Positions 11,723-23,131 of a DNA stretch of 64,000 bases are shown piece after piece. The notes beneath the pieces are model-generated. The model did not search any database, had not been told where the DNA came from, and saw nothing but the letters and a program-made list of their open reading frames with translations. Made by a program: the position numbers and the translations under genes. Origin of the DNA: Gordius sp. MW1 (taxonomy: Eukaryota; Nematomorpha; Gordioida; Gordea; Gordiidae); the NCBI GenBank assembly GCA_964036665.1, contig OZ038526.1:5394001-5458000 (forward strand), written 5' to 3'. Numbering within the stretch: position 1 is the stretch's first letter; each line of letters opens with the position of its first letter.

Positions 11723-11963
11723 TCAGCTGTTTTTCCTGTTTCCTATTACCAATTCCGAAATACTTTTAAGATACTATAACGTGCAAAAGAAGATAAGATT
11801 AAAGTTAATTAATTTGATATTATTAATTATAGTGTAATTTATAGGTTAATATGGACAATCTATTATATGGTCGTCATCTTCAGATTCTGAGTATTCAAAA
11901 TCAGCAGATGAATTGAAATTGCCATGGCCAAAATTTAACTTTTAGTGTTATTGAAAAAAGAGA

Positions 11964-12285
11964 TTGAAACCCCTAGAAGTGATAATAAAAGAGCTGTCAA
12001 TTCCGAGATATCATTTTTTTGACGAGGAAGTAGAGGGATTGGAGGATGATATCTTGTCGCAATTTTTTGAAGCGAGGGACAAAACATTAAATGTTTTTAA
12101 TAAATTTCCTCCTTTGAAAAATTTGTTTATTAAGTATAATACTTCAATCCCCTCATCTGCCCCTGTGGAGCGGGTTTTTAGTATAGCTAATGCTGTATTA
12201 ACTGCCAAGCGTTCCTGCTTATCAGACGACAATTTTGAAAAACAATTTTTATTAAAAATCAATAAGCAAATAGACTCGGGCCTTC
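11964..12285 (+). pseudogene. hAT transposase C-terminal fragment
   Basis: This open piece of about 105 codons carries the hAT dimerisation region: PPLKNLFIKYNTSIPSSAP, VERVFSIAN, then a KRSCLSDDNFE segment ending FLLKINK. The family's full protein is about 600-700 aa, so only the tail survives. Upstream codons are closed by stops. At about 12275 the frame runs into the GC-rich module CTCGGGCCTTCGGCCCTCGT that belongs to repeat family R, so later codons are not transposase. Confidence 0.75.
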
Positions 12286-12580
12286 GGCCCTCGTGGGAAG
12301 GGGGAGGGGTAGTGGTGGGAAAAACCTGGGGTGGGGCTGACCCGAGGTCCGCCCAAGGTCAGGTTTTAGGTTAGGTTGTTTTAAAACCTCGAGGTTTTAA
12401 ACCAACCTAACCTAAAACCTTTTAGGCTTAGCAAGGGTTTTGCATCCACCTAAGGGTTCCCCAACGTCCCAACCTAAAATTTTGGGGCAAGATTCAAACT
12501 CTAGCCCAAAACATTAGGTCGGAACGAAATGCAAAACCCCGAGAAACCCCAAGGTCAGGTCACCTTGGGGTTTCCATTCA
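12275..12580 (+). repeat. R-family G-rich module plus low-complexity palindromic sequence
   Basis: The module ACTCGGGCCTTCGGCCCTCG followed by GGGAAGGGGG is shared with 17521, 20334 and (reversed) about 37262-37300. GGGCC-TTC-GGCCC forms a hairpin. After it, imperfect repeats of CCTAACCTAAAACC and GGTTTTAAAACCTCGAGGTT run to about 12580. Confidence 0.6.
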
Positions 12581-14010
12581 TAAGGTATGGTTTTTATATC
12601 CTAATATTTCGGCTGAATGACGGTCACTAAGCAATTTTATAAAATCATTTCTTAATTATCATTTGTTTTGATTTAAAAAATAAATTAAAATAATATTGTA
12701 TCCTAATATCAATATATAATATAATAATATCAAGTAAATACTCTACTATATTGTAATAATAAATGTAAATGTATTATATCGGTTTTGGCCATCTCTAACC
12801 CATTTTAATTTAGATTAACACATTCTATCCTTATCTTATACCACGCATGTAGTAGTAGCACAGCACCATACCATATAACTCCCCTCCCCCTTCTCTTTCC
12901 CTTCTCACACAACCCAGCTTATAATGCGAGCATGGGGATACCCTTGCTCCAAAATATTCACACTCAAAGAGCAAGGCTAGTCGCCTTGCTCCAACCCTGC
13001 TCTACTCCGGGCCATCCCTGCTCCCTACCCCGTTCCACCCTGCTCCAACCCAACATAACCCAAATATTATTTTGTATGGGAGGCGATGCGCTACTATGCT
13101 ATGACGCATACATATCCATATGCATAAGTTTAGAGAGGGAGGGAGGGAGGGGTAGGGGATAGTGCGTATGCGTACTGTGCTGCTACAAGCTATGCAGTAG
13201 TTATAGTTATTGTTAATAAATATGGTGCGTGCGTGAAGGCGGTGTAATATATAAATTTGGCTATTTGATGAAGTGGTTTAAATTTAATACTTATTGATGA
13301 TATCTTCGCAAATATTGGCATTTTTATTAGATGTTTTTATGTTTTAAATTCAAAGTCTAAAAGAGAGACAACTTGATGGCGACAATATATTGTTAAAACT
13401 TAAAAAATAACCAATTTGTAAAAATTGAATTGTTTACTACCTTCCGATAATCGGTTACGGCTTAATAATAATTATTTACCTAAGAACTTATTAATGTCTT
13501 TTTTGATGATAATAGTGATTTTGTTGCTTTAACCCTCCAATGTACTTATGGGGTCTAAGAGACCCCATGAATGTTATAATTTAACACCACTTAAAGAGTT
13601 TTAGATTTAAAGATTTGGTTTTTTTAGAGTTTTCATAATTATGCTAAAGCTACATTTCCTGGAAATTTCATAGGATTTGCCTTAATACTTTTGGACTTAT
13701 AAGCCTTTGGGGTCCTATAGACCCCATAAGGTCAATTAAGAAAGTTTTTTTATTTTTTGTCAATTTTTTTTTTTTTTTAGTTATAAATAGTAATTTAAGC
13801 ATGTGTATAACATTTGGATCAATATTGCTAGTTTTATTTGTTTATTTTTATAGTTATTGAAATTCTTGTGGAGCTATTTTTAGTAACTTTTGTAATCAGG
13901 TTAAAAAGGGAAAATATCCAGGTAAAATCTAAATTAGCTAATTCATCTAAACGCCATGTAAGTAATGTTTATTCATACAGATTCAAATTTATAGATATAT
14001 ATATTAAAAC
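12581..14010. other. Intergenic, repeats only
   Basis: No gene seen. There is a purine/pyrimidine-biased stretch at 12840-13160 with CCCTGCTCC-type repeats. Two palindromes of the form GGGGTC(T)-N-AGACCCC lie at 13550-13566 and 13709-13725; the first follows TTAACCC at 13529, the layout of a piggyBac-type end, but no partner end was found. Confidence 0.5.
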
Positions 14011-15226
14011 TTAGAGATTGGTTTTCCAATTATTTAATGACAATATTTCCCTCAGAGTTCTACTAGCCAGCCGGGATCTCTTCTTTGTCATTATGTCGCC
14101 GGCCCTTGAAAATATTCTTTCCGATGCCACGGAAGATGGTTGTTGGCAAAGATAGTCTTTAGCCATCCTACTCAAATTTTTGTAAGTGCTTTCGTTCGAG
14201 CACCACCAAGCCATAATGTCGGTTTTCAGACACACCGGGGGATCGCTTAGGTACCGTGATATTTCATTATTTATCAACACAGGATGTCCTCTATAATAAC
14301 GAAATAGTTTTAAATAAAGTAAAAAAGTAACTTACATCCTTTTTTTAAGGAAAATTCTTTCCATTCGTGTGCCCGACACTTCATCCTCTAAAGTGTCTTG
14401 TATTATTTCGTAGTCATTTTTGTAGATATCACAAAACGTACTAAAAAACGTTTCCGTGTTTATACCTTGCGGCATTAAATCACGTTTAATTCGTGGGTCT
14501 AGTAAGTTTGCCGCAAAGTTTTCGAATGTATTCATGGTATCTCTATAATCTAACATTTTGGAGAGCATCTTGCTACTGGCGGTCACAAGGGATTCATTTT
14601 CGCAAACGATCCGAAAGGACTCCAAATGTTCGACCATGTCCTCGAAATAGATGTGAACCAAGCCCATAGTACAAAAACTACCAGAACTGAGTTCTAATGT
14701 AGTTTCATAGAATGGCTTCAAAAATGCTTCGATGTCGATTAGCATCTTGATTTCTTCAGGGTCCAACCACAATTCAGCGTTCATGTATCGTTGAACCATT
14801 ATGTTCAAACAATTGATAGTCTAAAATAAAATTAGATATTGGTATTTAAAAATACCTTATTGGCCTTTGATAACATCAAATACACCGAATTCCATCTAGT
14901 TTTATTAGGCTGGGGGATGCAAACGTTTGCCAATTTTAAGAAATCTTCTTGTATTGAAGGCGATCTTTTTATTGCCTTAACAATGTGGAATATTTTGTCC
15001 AGGGGTCCAGCTATCACTTCAAGCCCGTCATGAACTACCAAATTTAAGATGTGGCAGGCACATCTGTGCGAATAAAAAGTTATATTATTATCGGCCATAT
15101 GGGCCTTAAGTTGCCTCATCGCATTTAATTCATTGGCTGCGTTATCCGTCGTCATGGATATAATTTTATTTTTAATTTGATACTCTTCCATTACATCTTT
15201 TAAATGCGCATACAGAATAGACCCCG
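14011..15226 (-). pseudogene. hAT (Ac/ZBED1-type) transposase, 5'-truncated, spliced
   Basis: Three exons join in phase: 15226-14856, 14820-14336 and 14290-14011, with introns of only 35 and 45 bp (GT-AG). The first exon has the DDE-fold start MTTDNAAN and the HRCACHILNLVV helix with KTRWNSVYLM. The second covers the central helical insertion region. The third has the C-terminal dimerisation motif QQPSSVASERIFSRAGD and KKRSRLASRT. About 400 aa remain, and within them I see no stop or frameshift. The N-terminal BED finger and first catalytic region are missing because at about 15226 the frame meets the G-rich end of an R-family repeat. It therefore cannot encode a full transposase, but it looks younger than the other hAT debris here. 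Confidence 0.8.
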
Positions 15227-16306
15227 TATAGGGAAGGGGGAACGAAACTCATCTATACTCCGTATAAATGTATCATATTTGCTATGCAATTTATGGGCGA
15301 GTTATTAATTTATACAAAAATTTAAAAAGTTAAATGGTATTAACAAGAACAATATATTAATTTAAAAAATAAAAAAATTTGCCCTCGCCGGGATTCGAAC
15401 CCACATCAGTCAAGGCATAGGCTTTTGTAGGGGCACAGGGACCCATATCAGTAGAGGCGTAGGCCTTTGTAGGAAAGGGCATAGGGTAATTATTAATGTT
15501 AACCTAATATACCCAATTCAAAAACGAAAAAAGAAAATTCGATTTATTTGGCCAATGGTCATTTTTTCATTGGTCAGTAGCCAGCGGACGGTCAAAAATT
15601 CATATTATCAATGGTATTAACAAGAACAAAATATTAATTAAAAAAAAAAAAAAAATTCGTCCACTCCTGGGATTGGACACGAGCCTCCAGGTCACAAGCC
15701 GTGCGCTATAACCACTCACACCCTGCTGTTAAAATTGTAAAAGTTTTTATGTTATTTATATAGATAATGAAATATGTTTTATGTTTAGAAAATCAATATA
15801 TTTCATTGGTCAGTAGCCAGAACACTGTCAAAAAGTCATATTATCAATGGTATTAACAAGAACAAAATATTAATTTAATTTAAAAATAAAAATTTTGCCC
15901 TCTCCGGGATTCGAACCCACATTAGTAAAGGCATAGGCTTTTGTAGGGGCACAGGGACCCATATCAGTAGAGGTGTAGGCCCTTATAGGAAAGGGCATAG
16001 GGTAATTATCAATGTTAACCTAATATACCCAATTCAAAAACGAAAAAATAAAATTTCTTTATTTGGCCAATGGTCATTTTTTTCATTGGTCAGTAGCCAG
16101 CGGACGGTCAAAAATACATATTATCAATGTTATTAACAAGAACAAAATATTAATTTAATTTAAAAAAAATTCAAAAAATTCGTCCTCTCCCGGGATTGAA
16201 CTCAAGACCTCCATGTCATAAAGCTGGCGCCAATAAATTGGTGGACGACGGACGGACGACGGACGGACAACAAAAAACGAGCCCATAAATTGCATAGCAA
16301 TTAATT
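15227..16306 (+). mobile_element. R-family repeat element (copy 2)
   Basis: The left end has a G-rich module, CTATACTCCGTATAAA and TTGCTATGCAATTTATGGGC. The right end has GGACGAC units, AAAAAACGAGCCCATAAATT and GCATAGCAATTAAT, so the ends carry inverted copies of one 20-bp motif. Between them two blocks of about 430 bp each contain CCAATGGTCATTTTTTCATT, GGTCAGTAGCCAGCGGACGG and GGGATTCGAACCCAC. It sits exactly at the break of the hAT transposase frame, so its insertion probably truncated that gene. Confidence 0.7.
15654..15722 (-). repeat. tRNA-like (SINE-type) segment in R element
   Basis: On the - strand this reads GTGAGTGGTTATAGCGCACG (A-box-like), GGCTTGTGACCTGGAGG and a B-box-like stretch ending CCAATCCC. 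The arrangement is that of a tRNA-derived SINE head rather than a working tRNA, because stems do not close. Confidence 0.5.
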
Positions 16307-16369
16307 ATATTGATTTATAATTATATTGTCGAAATAAAACAATTATTTTTTATCATGGCTATTTATTGT

Positions 16370-16575
16370 AATAAAAAATATAAGACATTTATTTATATTA
16401 AATTAAATTTGGAAAAATTCATCATAAAATGTTGAAAAAATTTATCATAAAATTCTGGACTAACGTGAACGCGTTCCGTTTTTTTAAACGAACGTGAACG
16501 TGAACGCGTTCGATTTTTGTCAATGAACGTTGAACGCGTTCGATTTTTTTACAAATGTTTACAGCACTAGAAATT
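16370..16575 (-). repeat. hAT-like terminal region with GAACGCGTTC arrays (right)
   Basis: This is the inverted counterpart of 11515-11722: AAAAAATATAAGAC, then GTGAACGCGTTC repeats at 16460-16545, ending TTTACAGCACTA. Read outward-in it starts TAGTGCTGTAAAC, a hAT-like terminus. Confidence 0.6.
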
Positions 16576-16602
16576 AGATAATAGATTGAGGGTTTTTAAT
16601 TT

Positions 16603-16737
16603 TAATCAGAAGATAATAATAACCCCTTTCAGGAGTGCCCCAATTATATTAAAAGTTTCCTCTAATTCGCGCCATCTATAGGCAATTTTAAGTTAATTGC
16701 GGCACTCCTGAAAGGGGTTATTATTATCTTCTGATTA
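16603..16737 (+). mobile_element. 135-bp MITE with 35-bp perfect inverted repeats
   Basis: TAATCAGAAGATAATAATAA continuing to CAGGAGTGCC at the left is repeated exactly, inverted, at the right (GGCACTCCTG to CTTCTGATTA). Only about 60 bp lie between. A partial copy (GCGGCACTCCTAAATGGGG and TTATTATTATC) is at about 33133-33175. Confidence 0.8.
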
Positions 16738-16930
16738 TTTATTTTCCCTAAGTTTTTAATTTTAAATACAAAAATTAAATGTTTTAATATATGATGTATT
16801 CAATATTGTTAAGACAACGGGTTTATATAATTTCAATATAGGACATAAATATGGAAATCACTTTTTTCTAAAAAGGCGCATAAAATCAAGCCTGTCAGGG
16901 GAGAGTGTTAGCAGCCTTAATTCTAATAAT

Positions 16931-17090
16931 CATGGGCGTAGCCAGGGGGGGGGATGGCGAAAAAAAATTGTTAATGCAAAAACCCTTGAAAATTAAAAAA
17001 AAAATTACATTTCCCCCCCCCCTAATTAAACTTTTAAACGCTTTGCCACCCCCCCCCCCCCCCCTAATCCAAAACCTGGCTACGCCCATG
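16931..17090 (+). mobile_element. hAT-type MITE, CATGGGCGTAGCCAGG family
   Basis: Perfect 16-bp ends CATGGGCGTAGCCAGG and CCTGGCTACGCCCATG enclose a G-run at 16946-16953 and C-runs at 17012-17021 and 17049-17064. The open frames seen across it on both strands are artefacts of the homopolymers. The flanking 8-mers do not match. Confidence 0.8.
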
Positions 17091-17228
17091 CCTTTAAATA
17101 TAAATCAAATTTATTGAATTATAGCAATTAATTTGCAAGTTATTGACGTTTGAAAAACGCATAACCCGTTGTTTTAGCAACTTCAACAGCAATTCAAAAA
17201 CAGGACGTATAGGAAAAAAAAATATATT

Positions 17229-17330
17229 CGTGTTTACCGTGAAAAGCTCTACCAATATCTGCAAACAGTTTGCCGGTTACTTTTGCTTGTTGAACCGTGT
17301 TTACCACAACTTTAAGTGATGAATCCATGA
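17229..17330 (-). pseudogene. Orphan exon-like fragment, possibly D-aminoacyl-tRNA deacylase N-terminus
   Basis: On the - strand an ATG at about 17330 opens a frame reading MDSSLKVVVNTVQQAKVTG, then KLFADIGRAFH, before a possible GTAAAC donor. The pattern V..-V..A.VT....IG resembles the first strands of the DTD1/Dtd family (Q-R-V..A.VTV...IG.G) with a two-residue shorter loop. No further DTD motifs were found nearby on this strand, so it is either a stranded exon or chance. The family call is tentative. Confidence 0.25.
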
Positions 17331-17920
17331 ATCCAGTAAAAAAGGATTAATCTGAATCAATGATGAAGCAACATTTGGAGAGTAACGGACAGCAATAATT
17401 AAAATCGAAATTTGGGATAATTATCCAGGTGTAGGCATATACAGAGGCTAGAAATCATAAATGAGACGGCTATAAACTAGAAAACATTTAAAAAATAAAA
17501 TACAATAGTTATAGAAAAAAACTCGGGCCTTCGGCCCTCGTGGGAAGGGGGAGAAGGGAAGGGGAGTAGGGGAAGGGAAGAGGGGAAGGGAAGAGGGGAA
17601 GGGGGAACTCTTCTATACTCCGTATAAACGTAGCATATTTGCTATGCAATTTATGGGCGAGAAAGGTGGGAAGGGGCGAGAATGCCTATAGGGGGTATTA
17701 GATGCAAAATAATTAGTTAATTAGTTATAGGCCCTTGTAGGGGAGGACATAGGGTAATTATCAATGTTAACCAATTCAAAAACGAAAAAAAATTTCGATT
17801 TATTTGGCCAATGGTCATTTTTTTATTGGTCAGTAGCCAGCGGACGGTCAAAAATTCATATTATCATTGGTATTAACATGAACAAATATTAATTTAATTT
17901 AAAAAAATTAAAAAAAAAAT

Positions 17921-17992
17921 TTGTCCCCTCCCTGACTTGAACCCCACACCTCCAGTTCACAAGCCGTCGCTATAACCACTATACCATGCTGG
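17921..17992 (-). repeat. tRNA-like (SINE head) segment
   Basis: The - strand reads GGTATAGTGGTTATAGCGAC (A-box-like), GGCTTGTGAACTGGAGGTG and GGGGTTCAAGTCAGGGAGG (B-box-like, GTTCAAGTC). Spacing is tRNA-like, but the anticodon arm is not closed. A twin lies at 20734-20805. Confidence 0.55.
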
Positions 17993-18721
17993 CTTTAAAA
18001 TAGTAGAAGTTATTATGTTATTTATATAGATGATGAAATAATAAAGTTGTGTTTTATGTTTAGAAAATCAATATATTTCGTCGGTCAGTAGCCAGCGGAC
18101 GGTCAAAAAGTCATATTATCAATGGTATTAACAAAAACAAAATATTAATTTAATGTAAGAAAAAAATTAAAAAAAAAGTTTTTTTTTAGTTTTAAAAAAG
18201 GGCTAAATTCTTAAACTACCAGCCCGATTCGCTCGAAACTTTACCCGTAGGTGCCCAGGGCGGCCGGGGGTAAAATAACCTTTTCAGATTCCTAAAATAC
18301 CTTTTCATTTTAAAAATATCGGACATTTCCCTGCCACACGTGCGGTGTAATATCTATGACACGTAGAAAAATTTTACTAATTATATAAACTTACGCGCGC
18401 CATCTAATAAAGTACAATTCGTGTCTGAGTTTAATAGTAGATTCAATTTAATTAGAAATAACGGGCTATGCTTATACCTTTGAAGGAGGTTTCGAATTTT
18501 GTGTTAGTTTCTATCGATATATTTTATCGTAAATTAGAATCTAATACCTATATTATTTTTTTAAATATTACTTTTTAGGTTTTCTATGAAATCACAATCT
18601 AATTAAATGAAATATATTAACCCAATAAAAAAATATATATGCATTTATAAGGTTAAAAATATATATTACATAGTTGGCTGTCTGTTAGACCATCTATAAT
18701 AAATTTTTAGGTTATATATAA

Positions 18722-19760
18722 AATTTGGCCAATGGTCATTTTTTTCATTGGTAAGCAGCCAGGACACGGTAAAAGTGGATATAAATTCATAAGTCAAAAA
18801 AAACGAAAAAAAAAAATTTCGAATCACATTTTGGCCAATGGTCATTTTTTCCATCGGTCAGGAGCCAGCGGACGGCCAAAAAGTCATAATAGCAATGGTA
18901 GTAACAGGAACAATAATAATAGTCAAAAAAAACGAAAAAATAAACTCGGATTCACATTTTGGCCAATGGTCATTTTTTTCCATTGGTCAGCAGCCAGCAC
19001 ACGGTAAAAGTGGATATAAATTCACAAGAGTAAAAAAAAACGAAAAAAAAATTTTCGAATCACATTTTGGCCAATGGTCATTTTTTTCCATTGGTCAGCA
19101 GCCAGGACACAATAAAAGTGGATATAAATTCATAATAGTCAAAAAAAAACGAAATAAAAGTTTTCGAATCACATTTTGGCCAATGGTCATTTTATTCCAT
19201 TGGTCAGCAGCCAGCGGACGGCCAAAAAGTCATAATAGCAATGGTAGGAACAGGAACAATCATAATAGTCAAAAAAAACGAAAAAAATAATTTCGATTCA
19301 CATTTTGGCCAATGGTCATTTTTTCCATCGGTCAGGAGCCAGCGGACGGCCAAAAAGTCATAATAGCAATGGTAGTAACAGGAACAATCATAATAGTCAA
19401 AAAAAACGAAAAAATAAACTCGGATTCACATTTTGGCCAATGGTCATTTTTTTCATTGGTCAGCAGCCAACGGACGGCCAAAAAGTCTTATTATCAATGA
19501 TAGTAACAAGAACAATCATAAAAGTCAAAAAAAACTCCGGGATTCTAACCCAAAAACTAGTTAAATTGCATAGCAATTAAAAGTAAACAACTTTTATTTA
19601 TGTTTATTATATAACATTGGTCAGCAGCCAGCGGACGGCCAAAAAGTCATAATAGCAATGGTAGAAACAGGAACAATTATAGTAGTCAAAAAAAACGAAA
19701 AAAATAATTTTGATTCACATTTTGGCCAATGGTCATTTTTTTCATTGGTCAGCAGCCAGC
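18722..19760 (+). repeat. CCAATGG minisatellite array, copy A
   Basis: Eight units of about 105-130 bp each contain TTTGGCCAATGGTCATTTTT, CATTGGTCAGCAGCCAGCGG, ACGGCCAAAAAGTCATAATA and AGTCAAAAAAAACGAAAAAA. The CCAATG...CATTGG core is an inverted repeat. All the repetitive 60-150-codon open frames here come from this array and are not genes. Confidence 0.85.
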
Positions 19761-20261
19761 GGACGGCCAAAAATTCTTATTATCAATGATAGTAACAAGA
19801 ACAATCATAAGAGTCAAAAAAAACTCCGGGATTCCAACCCCAAAACTAGTTAAATTGCATAGCAATTAAAAAGTAAACAACTTTTATTTATGTTTATTTA
19901 TAACTAGTTAAATTGCATAGCATTAAAAGTAAACAACTTTTATCTATATTTATTATATAACCAAAACTAGTTAAATTGCATAGCAATTAAAAGTAAACAA
20001 CTTTTATTTATGCTTATTATATAACTAGTTAAATTGCATAGCACAACTTTTATCTATGTTTATTATATAATAGATAATTTAACAAATCTTATATATAACA
20101 CACCGAGGGAGATAGAGATGAGGGGTGGGGCACCTCTTATGCATTAATTCAAAAAATAACACAGCGAGTGAGATAGAGATGAGGGGTGGGGCACCTCTTT
20201 CTCATCCATTAATTTAAAAAAGCGATAACCTAATATACCCAATGCAAATAGATAGGGTAAC

Positions 20262-20293
20262 GGACGACGGACGACGGACGACGGACGACGGAC
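20262..20293 (+). repeat. (GGACGAC)n short tandem repeat, copy A
   Basis: About four and a half GGACGAC-type units precede the terminal motif of element copy A. The partner array in copy B is about twice as long. Confidence 0.85.
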
Positions 20294-20733
20294 ACCAAAA
20301 AACGATCCCATAAATTGCATAGCAATTAATAAAACTCGGGCCTTCGGCCCTCGTGGGAAGGGGGAGAAGGGAAGGGGAGTAGGGGAAGGGAAGAGGGGAA
20401 GGGAAGAGGGGAAGGGGGAACTCTTCTATACTCCGTATAAACGTAGCATATTTGCTATGCAATTTATGGGCGAGAAAGGTGGGAAGGGGCGAGAATACCT
20501 ATAGGGGGTATTAGATGCAAAATAATTAGTTAATTAGTTATAGGCCCTTGTAGGGGAGGACATAGGGTAATTATCAATGTTAACCAATTCAAAAACGAAA
20601 AAAAATTTCGATTTATTTGGCCAATGGTCATTTTTTTATTGGTCAGTAGCCAGCGGACGGTCAAAAATTCATATTATCATTGGTATTAACATGAACAAAT
20701 ATTAATTTAATTTAAAAAAATTAAAAAAAAAAT

Positions 20734-20805
20734 TTGTCCCCTCACTGACTTGAACCCCACACCTCCAGTTCACAAGCCGGCGCTATAACCACTATACCAT
20801 GCTGG
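20734..20805 (-). repeat. tRNA-like (SINE head) segment, twin copy
   Basis: Same as 17921-17992, with GGCGC instead of GTCGC in the A-box region. Confidence 0.55.
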
Positions 20806-21532
20806 CTTTAAAATAGTAGAAGTTATTATGTTATTTATATAGATGATGAAATAATAAAGTTGTGTTTTATGTTTAGAAAATCAATATATTTCGTCGGTCA
20901 GTAGCCAGCGGACGGTCAAAAAGTCATATTATCAATGGTATTAACAAAAACAAAATATTAATTTAATGTAAAAAAAAAATTAAAAAAAAGTTTTTTTTTA
21001 GTTTTAAAAAAGGGCTAAATTCTTAAACTACCAGCCCGATTGCTCGAAACTTTACCCGTAGGTGCCCAGGGCGGCCGGGGGTAAAATAACCTTTTCAGAT
21101 TCCTAAAATACCTTTTCACTTTAAAAATATCGGACATTTCCCTGCCACACGTGCGGTGTAATATCTATGACACGTAGAAAAATTTTACTAATTATATAAA
21201 CTTACGCGCGCCATCTAATAAAGTACAATTCGTGTCTGAGTTTAATAGTAGATTCACTTTAATTAGAAATAACGGGCTATGCTTATACCTTTGAAGGAGG
21301 TTTCGAATTTTGTGTTAGTTTCTATCGATATATTTTATCGTAAATTAGAATCTAATACCTATATTATTTTTTTAAATATTACTTTTTAGGTTTTCTATGA
21401 AATCACAATCTAATTAAATGAAATATATTAACCCAATAAAAAAATATATATGCATTTATAAGGTTAAAAATATATATTACATAGTTGGCTGTCTGTTAGA
21501 CCATCTATAATAAATTTTTAGGTTATATATAA

Positions 21533-22575
21533 AATTTGGCCAATGGTCATTTTTTTCATTGGTAAGCAGCCAGGACACGGTAAAAGTGGATATAAATTCA
21601 TAAGTCAAAAAAAACGAAAAAAAAAAATTTCGAATCACATTTTGGCCAATGGTCATTTTTTCCATCGGTCAGGAGCCAGCGGACGGCCAAAAAGTCATAA
21701 TAGCAATGGTAGTAACAGGAACAATCATAATAGTCAAAAAAAACGAAAAAATAAACTCGGATTCACATTTTGGCCAATGGTCATTTTTTTCCATTGGTCA
21801 GCAGCCAGCACACGGTAAAAGTGGATATAAATTCACAAGAGTAAAAAAAACGAAAAAAAAATTTTCGAATCACATTTTGGCCAATGGTCATTTTTTTCCA
21901 TTGGTCAGCAGCCAGGACACAATAAAAGTGGATATAAATTCATAATAGTCAAAAAAAACGAAATAAAAGTTTTCGAATCACATTTTGGCCAATGGTCATT
22001 TTATTCCATTGGTCAGCAGCCAGCGGACGGCCAAAAAGTCATAATAGCAATGGTAGGAACAGGAACAATCATAATAGTCAAAAAAAACGAAAAAAATAAT
22101 TTCGATTCACATTTTGGCCAATGGTCATTTTTTCCATCGGTCAGGAGCCAGCGGACGGCCAAAAAGTCATAATAGCAATGGTAGTAACAGGAACAATCAT
22201 AATAGTCAAAAAAAACGAAAAAATAAACTCGGATGCACATTTTGGCCAATGGTCATTTTTTTCATTGGTCAGCAGCCAACGGACGGCCAAAAAGTCTTAT
22301 TATCAATGATAGTAACAAGAACAATCATAAAAGTCAAAAAAAACTCCGGGATTCTAACCCAAAAACTAGTTAAATTGCATAGCAATTAAAAGTAAACAAC
22401 TTTTATTTATGTTTATTATATAACATTGGTCAGCAGCCAGCGGACGGCCAAAAAGTCATAATAGCAATGGTAGAAACAGGAACAATTATAGTAGTCAAAA
22501 AAAACGAAAAAAATGATTTCGATTCACATTTTGGCCAATGGTCATTTTTTTCATTGGTCAGCAGCCAGCGGACGG
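21533..22575 (+). repeat. CCAATGG minisatellite array, copy B
   Basis: Unit-for-unit copy of 18722-19760, including unit order and most substitutions. Confidence 0.85.
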
Positions 22576-23065
22576 CCAAAAATTCTTATTATCAATGATA
22601 GTAACAAGAACAATCATAAGAGTCAAAAAAAACTCCGGGATTCCAACCCCAAAACTAGTTAAATTGCATAGCAATTAAAAAGTAAACAACTTTTATTTAT
22701 GTTTATTTATAACTAGTTAAATTGCATAGCATTAAAAGTAAACAACTTTTATATTTATTATATAACCAAAACTAGTTAAATTGCATAGCAATTAAAAGTA
22801 AACAACTTTTATTTATGTTAATTATATAACTAGTTAAATTGCATAGCACAACTTTTATCTATGTTTATTATATAATAGATAATTTAACAAATCTTATATA
22901 TAACACACCGAGGGAGATAGAGATGAGGGGTGGGGCACCTCTTATGCATAGCAATTAAAAATAACACAGCGAGGGAGATAGAGATGAGGGGTGGGGCACC
23001 TCTTTCTCATCCATTAATTTAAAAAAGCGATAACCTAATATACCCAATGCAAATAGATAGGGTAA

Positions 23066-23131
23066 CGGACGACGGACGACGGACGACGGACGACGGACGA
23101 CGGACGACGGACGACGGACGACGGACGGACA
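23066..23131 (+). repeat. (GGACGAC)n short tandem repeat, copy B
   Basis: About nine units in a row, against about four and a half in copy A. This is the clearest length difference between the two copies. Confidence 0.85.

Larger units (their letters stand above)
17521..20333 (+). mobile_element. R-family element, tandem copy A (2.8 kb)
   Basis: It starts with ACTCGGGCCTTCGGCCCTCG and GGGAAGGGG repeats, then CTATACTCCGTATAAACG and TTGCTATGCAATTTATGGGC. A tRNA-like segment (17921-17992) follows, then a region with CAGGGCGGCCGGGGGTAAAA, the CCAATGG satellite (18722-19760), four TAAATTGCATAGCA repeats (19560-20050), two GAGATGAGGGGTGGGGCACC units, (GGACGAC)n, and AAACGATCCCATAAATTGCA at the end. 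The next copy begins immediately. No transposase frame is present, so it is non-autonomous. The asymmetric inverted motif plus tandem core is reminiscent of Helentron-associated elements, but that is inference. Confidence 0.75.

Noticed and set aside
16895..17117. Gly-rich and Pro-rich short open frames
   Set aside because: They arise from the G-run and C-run inside the hAT MITE.
18666..19580. Overlapping open frames of 60-150 codons with HFGQWSFF-type repeats on both strands
   Set aside because: They are translations of the CCAATGG minisatellite; the same peptides recur at 21477-22389 in the twin copy, with no domain or start context.
20262..23131. A CRISPR array (regular short repeats)
   Set aside because: The GGACGAC units are contiguous, without spacers, in animal DNA.
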